Assembly: GCA_027405735.1 (NCBI GenBank)
Contig: JAPEHQ010000001.1
Location: forward strand, 6,572,001-6,636,000
Source: Mucor racemosus
Taxonomy: Eukaryota; Mucoromycota; Mucoromycetes; Mucorales; Mucoraceae
DNA length: 64,000 bases
Direction: 5' to 3'
Position numbers and translations under genes: made by a program. The notes under the pieces are model-generated. The model was not told where the DNA came from, ran no database searches, and saw only the letters and a list, made by a program, of their open reading frames with translations. Shown in pieces: positions 57,351 to 64,000 of the stretch; within the stretch, counting starts at the first letter, position 1, and the number at the start of each line of letters is the position of its first letter.

Positions 57351-58494
57351 TTTCAAAATCATTTTTAAATACCTCTTGTAATCTGCATAAAATTGCGCTT
57401 ACAACATCTGCTGTGCAAAATTCATTTCAATTCTATTGTATTGTTCCATTTCAGGTACATTTTAGTATTATTTGTCCCAAACGTATCCTATAAAAAACAG
57501 TTTGAAGTTGGCAGTGTCAGACTCTAAAATTTGAAATTTCAACTTCATAGAGTTTTCTTTTTTGCAAGAAAATCATAGCTCATGGTCAATTTTGGGAATT
57601 CAAATAATTTATTTGAACAATAACTCTACAATAAAGGGAGGTTTTTATCTGGAGCACGATTTATAGTATCTCAGGTATATGTAAATATTTTTTTATTTGC
57701 ATTATATATATATAAAGTATGAAATGTTTTTGATTTTCACCACACTAAAATGGTTTATTTTACTAACATTTTTTTGCGGAATGTGCTATTATTTTGTGTC
57801 GAAATGTTGTGTCAATTCAATCAGACACAACAAATACTGATTGTTTGTTGTAAATGATTATCTGATACATCCAACGGAGGATTACAATCGTCATCACTGA
57901 AAGGTGTCATAAAAGAAAATCAACAAATGACCATACATACCCTTAAAACGCAAGCAATAGCAATGACTACAAGGTCTTGTTGCTTCTTTATCGAGACAAA
58001 ATTAAGATGATATGTAGATCGAGAATTTAAAAATCGAATAATGTGATTCCATGGACAAATTCATTCGGATATCCGATTATTTTGTGATTTATAAAAGGTA
58101 TTTTGTATTTCCATCAAGACAATAAGCCAAGTTTATAGTTACGCAAAACCGGATAATTATCTTCAATCCCCATGATGTTTAATTGGGTACATGGTTAAAA
58201 GTTAAAATGCTGAATTCAAATCAACCAGGGTACAAAGTATATTAACTTTTTTTTTTTTTTTTATCAATCGTAATACACAGTAGCAACATATCAAACAAGG
58301 AATGAAAGACAACAAAAATGTTTTTAATAATAGTGGAATGGGAGATATATTTATATATAAAAAATGTTTTTTTTTGGGGGGGGTGAAGTGTGTGTGTGTG
58401 GGGGGAGGGGGTTATTATTGCTGTTGTATATATTAAAAAAATGCTTTCTATGAAATTAAAATACTAATTTTTAAATAATGAAGAATATATAAAA
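57351..58494. other. Gene-free stretch and 3' UTR of the Whi3-like gene, with a G-rich tract
   Basis: No supported frame. At 58376-58411 the plus strand carries runs of 8, 6 and 5 G separated by a GT repeat, a potential G-quadruplex; in the sense of the minus-strand gene it is a C-rich 3' UTR element about 85-120 bases after the stop. Confidence 0.5.
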
Positions 58495-60071
58495 TTATAA
58501 TTGAGGATCAAACATAAAGTCTCTGCTACGATCAGACATCAATACATTTCCCATTTGTTTAAAGCTCATTAAACCATTTTCCTTGTTTGGCTTGATGAAT
58601 AATGGGTTTTTACTATAGGATAAGCGAATACCACCTTTAACGGAGTTTGTCAAATTGTGCCCTTGTAATTCATTCAAAGCTTGAGATGCAAAGACAATGT
58701 CTTCAAACTCTACAAAGCACATGGGACCTTGAGGTTTTGTGCGGAAACACATACGACGATAACCTTTACAGAGAGAAAATACTTGTCTAAGCTCTTCTTC
58801 AGATGTATTGGGAGGCAAATTGCCAACATAAAGAGTATTGCATGGGGGGTTTTGATCAGCGGGGTTAGGCAAACGTTGAATTGGAGATGAGAGACTACTA
58901 GGTGAAGATCTTAAATCCATGTTGTTTGTGAGTAAAGAAAGAGAGCCCATTCTCATCAAATCATGCTCTAATAAATTTGCGCTATCAAAACGGTTATCAT
59001 TAGGAACAGGAGATGATTTTGAAAGGTAATGATATTCATCTGTTTCGTTCATCAATTTTGGTAATCTTTGTTGTTGTTGCTGTTGTTGTGAATTTTGATT
59101 TTGTTGTTGTTGAATATGCTGTTGATGTTGATGTTGATGATGATGAGATGAAAGATTATGCTGATGCTGTTGTTGTTGTTGTTGTTGCTGTTGTTGTTGT
59201 TGAATGGATGAAGATGTTGGACCTAAGCCAAATGCACGAGATGATATGAAACCTAAATCTTGATCAAAAGACTGAGATCGAATGCCAAAGAGGGAATCAT
59301 TGAAGTTTGGATCAATAAATAAATCGGTTTTATAATCTTGAGGTGAAAGTAAATCACTAGGTAAAGGAGAGAAAGAATCATAGCGTTGCATATTCTTCAA
59401 TGAAGAAGATTCGGAAGTAGCAAGAGAAGAGGCAACCAACGATGTATTAGGGCTGGTTGTGGAATTTACAGCTACAGATTGTGGGGCAACTGTCGCAGCA
59501 GTGGAAGTAGTGGTTGAAGAAGATGTGGAGGTAGATGTTTGAGTAGCAGAGCCTCTTTTAATATGTAAATTTTTCTTGGCCATTTCAGCCTTAAGTACTG
59601 TGCCCTTTTCTTGATCTATTTTTTTACCACTTAAAACATCGATAGCTTCAAGAGCTTCAAGACGAGTACGAAATCTAGCGAATCCGATCTAATCAGAAGG
59701 AAGGTTAATTATTCATCAATTAGAGATTTTTTTTTTTTTTTTCAGAGAAAAGAATTTACCATTTGTTTTTTGCCGTTTGTTGAAGAAGGAATAGAATCGT
59801 CTTCTTGATCTTTACAATGCCATTTCAAAGAAGCAGCTTCAAAACCATGACAAAAAGTAAACATATTTTGAAATTCTCTCTCGGCCATATCTTCGGGGAA
59901 TCCCACTACGAAAATTGTTGTAACATCATCCATATTGGTTGAAGTTGATTGAACAGGGGAGGTTGCACGAAAGAAAGCGGAAGAACCAGGGGAAGCAGAC
60001 AAAGGATGAACTCTTTGAATATCGTTAAAATTGAAAGGATGAGTAAACGGTTGTGGCTCACTGATCATCAT
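58495..60071 (-). CDS. Whi3-like RNA-binding protein (two RRMs, polyQ/H linker)
   Basis: Two exons: 60071-59760 and 59688-58495, 501 aa. RRM1 (about residues 50-145) is degenerate: [20 protein letters not shown] and, after the intron, [23 protein letters not shown]2 (about 385-468) is the highly conserved Whi3-type domain: [52 protein letters not shown]. The linker has Ser/Thr-rich stretches and polyQ/polyH blocks around residues 265-310. In yeast Whi3 binds mRNAs such as the G1 cyclin CLN3, and in Ashbya its polyQ tract drives cytoplasmic condensates that position transcripts in hyphae; a similar role is inferred. The divergent partner is the uridine-kinase-like gene. Both UTR regions are C-rich in the sense strand. 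Confidence 0.9.
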
Positions 60072-60522
60072 TGAATTTTTTTTTTTTTTTGTTTTGTGTG
60101 TCTGTCTGTTTCAAAAGGGGGAGGGGGGAGTTCTTGTCAAAATGAAATAAAATGTCAAGGGGGTTGTTATATGAACACAACAAAAAGAAGGGTGAAGATG
60201 AGTAGAAAATAAATAAAAAAAAAAAAAAGGTTTATAAAAAGAAGAGAAAAAAAAAGCCTTTTATAAGGAATCACAAAAGGTTGATTTAAATACAAAAAAA
60301 AAAAAAAAAAAAAAATGGAACTTTGCCAAATATGCAATCAGAAAGAATGTGCCATAGGTTCAAAATATCAATTTAAGGTCTTCTTTAATGATTGGGTATC
60401 TTTTACAACTTGGATAAAAAAGTCACCTTGATGCTAATTGGTTTTATATCAGATAAATTTTTTACGCTTTTTCCTTGATAACACTTTTTCAATTTGTTGC
60501 AAAATAAAAAAATCTACACACA
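60072..60522. promoter_or_regulatory. Divergent promoter region WHI3-like / uridine kinase-like
   Basis: 451 bp with a GGGGGAGGGGGG block (about 60116-60128, near the WHI3-like leader), several A tracts including 22 A at 60294-60315, and no coding frame. Confidence 0.45.
60294..60315. repeat. A homopolymer (22 nt)
   Basis: Uninterrupted A run inside a shared promoter; poly(dA) tracts exclude nucleosomes, so it may be functional. Confidence 0.9.
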
Positions 60523-61653
60523 ATGTCCATTGATCCAACAAAATACGCTGACCCAAAGTAAAAAAACAAAAAAATAAAAAAAAAAAAGTAAAATCACCAG
60601 TTAAAAGGGCATTTTCTTATATATTATTTCGTTGCTATAGTTACTTTAAAGTATCTTTGAAAACACCTATGGCCATTGCCGTTGCTGGTGGTGCAGACTC
60701 TGGAAAAGTAAATTAAATATAGCACAAGAAAAAAAAAATTATAAACTGATCTTGAATAGAAAGCATTTTGTGAGGCATTGACTTCTCGATTGAGTAAAAA
60801 ATATGCTACCAATGTTGCTCTCATTAGTTTGACCCAATTCTACCGTGAATTAACACCTTCTGAAAGAATTAAATATGAAGCAGGTGAATTCTACACAGAT
60901 CATCCGGGTAATTTGTTTGAAAATATTCGCACTACACAAACAGCATAATTAATCCAAGATTTACTAGATGCATTTGATATTGATTTGTTGAAGGAAACAA
61001 TTCGATCCATTCTATCAGGTAAACCAACTACCGTACCTGAATGGGATGCATCAAATCATACAAGGTAATTGAACAAGTATCTTATCTTTTTCTTTTTCTT
61101 TTATATATATATATATATACATATCCTTATACATATTCTCGGAATAGAAAAGGCACACGTGTCATTGAACCTGTGGACGTATTGTTGGTTGAGGGTACAT
61201 TAGTTTTGTACCAAAAGGAATTGTGTGATTTGATGTTTATGAAAGTCTTTATCGATGAGGATAGCGATGAACGTTTAGCTAGAAGAGTACGCAAAACTAA
61301 AGTGAGAAACGGCCATGTTTTAACAATTAAAGAACTTTTGGTTGAGTATGTCGAAAAAGTAAAGCCCATGTATGAAGAGTACATTTTACCGGTAAAAAGT
61401 TTATAGATTTTTACATTGTTGAATTTTGCCCACTGATATTTCATTGTTCTGTATTTAATAGTCAAAAAAATCAGCAGATATCGTTATTCCCAGAGGTGTA
61501 GAAAATACCATTGCACTTCAAGTCATGACAAATCGTGTCGAAGACTACCTTGAATCTCGCAATCTTGATAAAAAAAAAGAGTCTGTGACCCCAGGTGCTG
61601 CCGAGATTTTGGCTCAACAAGTCAATAGTTCTTATAAAAATATTCCCAACTAG
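60523..61653 (+). CDS. Uridine-cytidine kinase-like protein, probably catalytically altered
   Basis: Six exons: 60523-60557 (35 nt), 60641-60707, 60760-60907, 60959-61064, 61148-61391 and 61462-61653, 263 aa. The fold is that of uridine kinase: MAIAVAGGADSGK (Walker A), FYRELTPSERIKYEAGEF, YTDHPD (after splicing), PEWDASNHTR, VDVLLVEGTLVLYQ, FIDEDSDERLARRVRK and SKKSADIVIPRGVENT. Two key positions differ from active enzymes: the Ser/Thr after GK of Walker A is Lys (GK|KAF, the intron falls exactly there), and the QDSFY segment with the catalytic Asp reads SLTQFY. It may be a pseudokinase related to yeast Das2-type proteins or a shifted-function nucleoside kinase. No alternative splice choice that restores GKS/T was found. 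Confidence 0.85.
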
Positions 61654-63216
61654 AGTATAATAATAATAAAAAGTGTTTTGTACACACCATTTTTTTAATT
61701 TAAACGCTCCATTTGTTGCACAATAAAAAATTGAATATGCTGCAAATATGGCTTGTTTGTATATTCAAAAATAATTATATTGAAAAACAAAAAATATCAC
61801 AAGAAACTTGACATGCTGGAGAATGTTTTCATGTATCGTATACCACTTTTAATTTGAAAAGTGTTTGAAAAACAATTCCTGAAACATTTTAAAACGAAAA
61901 AAGCAAGAAAAAAATCGACTGCAAAATTTTGGTTTTTTTTTCAATATCCAAGACGTGTTATTATTGTTGTCTTTCTCCGTATTTTTGTATTGCTTTTCGA
62001 CCGTGCACGATTCTAAAATAACAATTTGATCACTGTATTTATATCATGATGCTACCACAAAAAGCTAAACCCATTTTTTATATATTTTTTGGACATTTGG
62101 CATTTTCCATGTAGTACATGTTTGCATCTATTTGTTTTCTTGATTGATAAATATTAATGTTACATGCATGTTTACTTTGATTTTTAATGAAAAAGAAAAT
62201 GTATAACTGCTGTATGATTTCAACAAAGTACTTTTGAATTCCAGTGATTTTTTAATAGCATTTCGTTGTCATAAAGACAGTGTAATATTTCGGGAATTTT
62301 GTATATATCAATCAAATGTGTACGTATATATGCAATAAATAAGGGTCATAAGTTTCAAGATAATCTTATACATACTGTATAACCATTGATGTATGATGTA
62401 AAAAAAAAAGTAAGATAAATATACACAATGACCCTTATTTGTATTCACTTTTTCTATATTTATACAGATTGAAGTATTTCTTGGATTTCAGCGAAAAAAA
62501 AGATGAACACAGAATTCAGATATAAATGTAAAATGTTTGTTGTTACCAGATGTTTGCCCCGTTTGAATAAATTTGGAAATAAGTTGACCAGATTTTCGAT
62601 TAATTTAGTAGTGATTTTGACCAAATATGGTCAAATAAGGTTAGAAGTTCTGGGCAACTTATTTTCAAACAAATGTGCAATGTTTTCAAACATCCGGTAA
62701 ATTGAGAGAGGAATCACTGCTATGATAACTTTTTTTTTTTTTTTTGCTGATTCACATAGTACAAATTTATAAAATCAATTGGGGGATTCTCAAGTAGGTC
62801 ATTTAACTTTATTCACCCCACAATCTAATTTCGCCAATCAATTTGATACATGTTGGGAAAAGAAAGGAAGGGGCAGGGAGAAAGACAAAAAGGAGGGGGG
62901 TGGTTGCTCTCCGCATCGGAAATCAAATACATTAACCTACAAAATACCGCACTTTGCCAGTCTGATATAAACTGTGTTACCTTGGGGTTTAGAATACTAC
63001 AGTTTATAAATGATAGAATCACATGAGATATTTCATTATCATATTATATATTGGTTAATGATAAAGCAATCTATTTTGATTGGAAGAATATATCGCCATG
63101 ATTCCATTAAAAATGTATACATTTATACGGATCCCCTTGCGTTTGAATTCTGTCTCCGCCGAAAAGGTCATATTTCTTACTGTGTGTGTGTTGAAATAAT
63201 AACTAAAAAAAATTCT

Positions 63217-63250
63217 TATCTTTCTTCTTCTTCTTCCTCTTCTTCTTCTT
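63217..63250. repeat. CTT/CCT pyrimidine tract
   Basis: TTTCTTCTTCTTCTTCCTCT and continuing TTC units; likely promoter/leader element of the following gene. Confidence 0.85.
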
Positions 63251-63294
63251 TATAACTTTTTTTTCTCTTTTTAGGAATATACTATCAATAAATC

Positions 63295-63322
63295 ACTCTA
63301 TCTATCTATCTATTTATCTATC
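63295..63322. repeat. (TCTA)n microsatellite in a 5' UTR
   Basis: CTCTATCTATCTATCTATTT and following ATCTATC, ending five bases before the ATG at 63328. Confidence 0.9.
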
Positions 63323-63327
63323 ACACA

Positions 63328-64000
63328 ATGGCTCCCATTGTGTTAAAAGTAAAAGGAAATATGCAATCATTACCATTTAATAATGATGATGCATCTGACG
63401 ATTTATCCAAAACATGGAGAGTCTGTACAAAAGTAAAAGATTCACTAGAAAATGGATCAAGATTAGAAAATCTCTCATGGCGTTTGTGGTTTGCCCATAA
63501 CACAAACGATAATAAGAAATCAACTCCCGTTTCTCCTGCCGCTGCTTCTTTACTTCGTAACTTTAAGGTCCCAGATGATTTTGATTTCAAAGCACAACAA
63601 CAAAAAAAGAAAAAGACCAAATCTCATGCTGAATTAGAAGCAGATTATAGAAGAAAATTAAGTTTACAGCAAAAGAAACAAGCAGAGCAAAAAATACAAG
63701 ATTTCAGCCTATATAACAACACTGTAAATATGGATAGACAAAAAGAATTTACTCTTCATCAATTTACATCAGATCAAGCAGGTGATCAGGTTATCGAATT
63801 AGATGATATTTTTAAATCTTTTAGTGGAGATATGCAATCTTATTTAAACCCTTCTGAGGAAAGCCCAACATCTCAACAATTGGATCAAATTATAAATCAA
63901 TCATGGCCGTTAGCATCATCAGATTTTGTTCCTTCAAGTAATAATACTTCTCCAGTTACATATCAACAGCCGTCTTCTTATCAACAAGACTATTCAGATT
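63328..64000 (+). CDS. DUF1752-domain (GATA-factor type) transcription regulator, 5' part
   Basis: The ATG at 63328 opens a frame still open at the window edge (224 codons seen). Residues ~30-60 read KTWRVCTKVKDSLENGSRLE followed by NLSWRLWF, the DUF1752 signature found at the N-terminus of fungal nitrogen-type GATA factors (AreA/Gat1) and related proteins. Then come a basic stretch (QQQKKKKTKSHAELEADYRR), an acidic motif VIELDDIFKSFSGD and Ser/Gln/Asn-rich sequence. The GATA zinc finger would be expected beyond 64000, so the assignment to GATA factors is likely but unproven. The long uninterrupted first exon and microsatellite-rich leader are features of the gene. Confidence 0.8.
   Translation, partial: MAPIVLKVKGNMQSLPFNNDDASDDLSKTWRVCTKVKDSLENGSRLENLSWRLWFAHNTNDNKKSTPVSPAAASLLRNFKVPDDFDFKAQQQKKKKTKSHAELEADYRRKLSLQQKKQAEQKIQDFSLYNNTVNMDRQKEFTLHQFTSDQAGDQVIELDDIFKSFSGDMQSYLNPSEESPTSQQLDQIINQSWPLASSDFVPSSNNTSPVTYQQPSSYQQDYSD

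Larger units (their letters stand above)
61654..63327. other. Intergenic and leader of the DUF1752 gene
   Basis: Nothing supported from 61.7 to 63.2 kb. From 63217 the leader carries a CT-rich tract, a TTTTTTTTCTCTTTTTAG acceptor-like site near 63270 (a 5' UTR intron is possible), and TCTA repeats just before the ATG. Confidence 0.4.

Noticed and set aside
59013..59249. Valine/aspartate-rich plus-strand frame
   Set aside because: Antisense of the polyQ/polyH codons of the Whi3-like gene.

Overview
The window looks like nuclear DNA of an early-diverging fungus, most likely a Mucoromycota (Mucorales-type) species. The evidence is strong A+T richness, genes broken by many short introns (about 50-150 nt, GTAAGT-like donors, T-rich acceptors) and several micro-exons of 18-40 nt. 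The proteins also fit: proteasome Rpn5, CCR4, Cab2/PPCS, a Whi3-like protein, a ULS1-like translocase and a CsbD-like protein. Organism assignment is inference; no rRNA or barcode locus is present. All exon maps were built by hand from frame, splice signals and protein-family expectation; every multi-exon sum is a multiple of three.

Layout. 1-4.5 kb: edge of a minus-strand gene, a microcephalin-like three-BRCT gene with an N-terminal PIP-box-like motif, and a small 90-aa gene. 4.5-16.8 kb: gene-poor DNA with two copies of a 1.1-1.5 kb repeat (family A), a copy of repeat G and a broken 3'-5' exonuclease-type pseudogene. 16.8-24 kb: a secreted, probably GPI-anchored Ser/Ala-rich protein, an MFS transporter and a coiled-coil protein. 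24-36 kb: a gene-free mobile-element complex holding two inverted copies of a minisatellite-like repeat (B), two LTR-like copies (one with a 5-bp target duplication), a palindrome with 485-bp arms, a larger inverted repeat with about 1.4-kb arms that carry a broken dynein-intermediate-chain-like fragment, a ~70-bp MITE-like family with a filled/empty site pair, and a 76-bp hairpin element.

36.8-64 kb is gene-dense: RPN5 (26S proteasome lid), a peroxisomal acyl/aryl-CoA ligase ending in AKL, a CsbD-like protein, CCR4 deadenylase, phosphopantothenate-cysteine ligase, a beta-lactamase-fold serine hydrolase, a PARP-type zinc-finger protein, a ULS1/Rrp2-like SNF2-RING protein with SUMO-interaction motifs, a Whi3-like RNA-binding protein with polyQ, a uridine-kinase-like protein lacking two key catalytic residues, and the 5' part of a DUF1752 (GATA-factor-type) regulator. 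Several pairs are divergent with 0.4-0.8 kb shared promoters: RPN5/CoA ligase, CsbD/CCR4, beta-lactamase/PARP-ZF and WHI3/uridine kinase-like. Two nearly identical direct copies of repeat A (46.5-47.7 and 56.0-57.1 kb) flank the beta-lactamase, PARP-ZF and ULS1 genes.

The most unusual part is the 27.6-34.8 kb complex. It has nested inverted repeats that would fold into long double-stranded RNA if transcribed, a captured gene fragment, and insertions datable against empty sites inside the window. This is not shown to be a functional system; it is the best candidate here for an RNAi-relevant or recombination-active locus.
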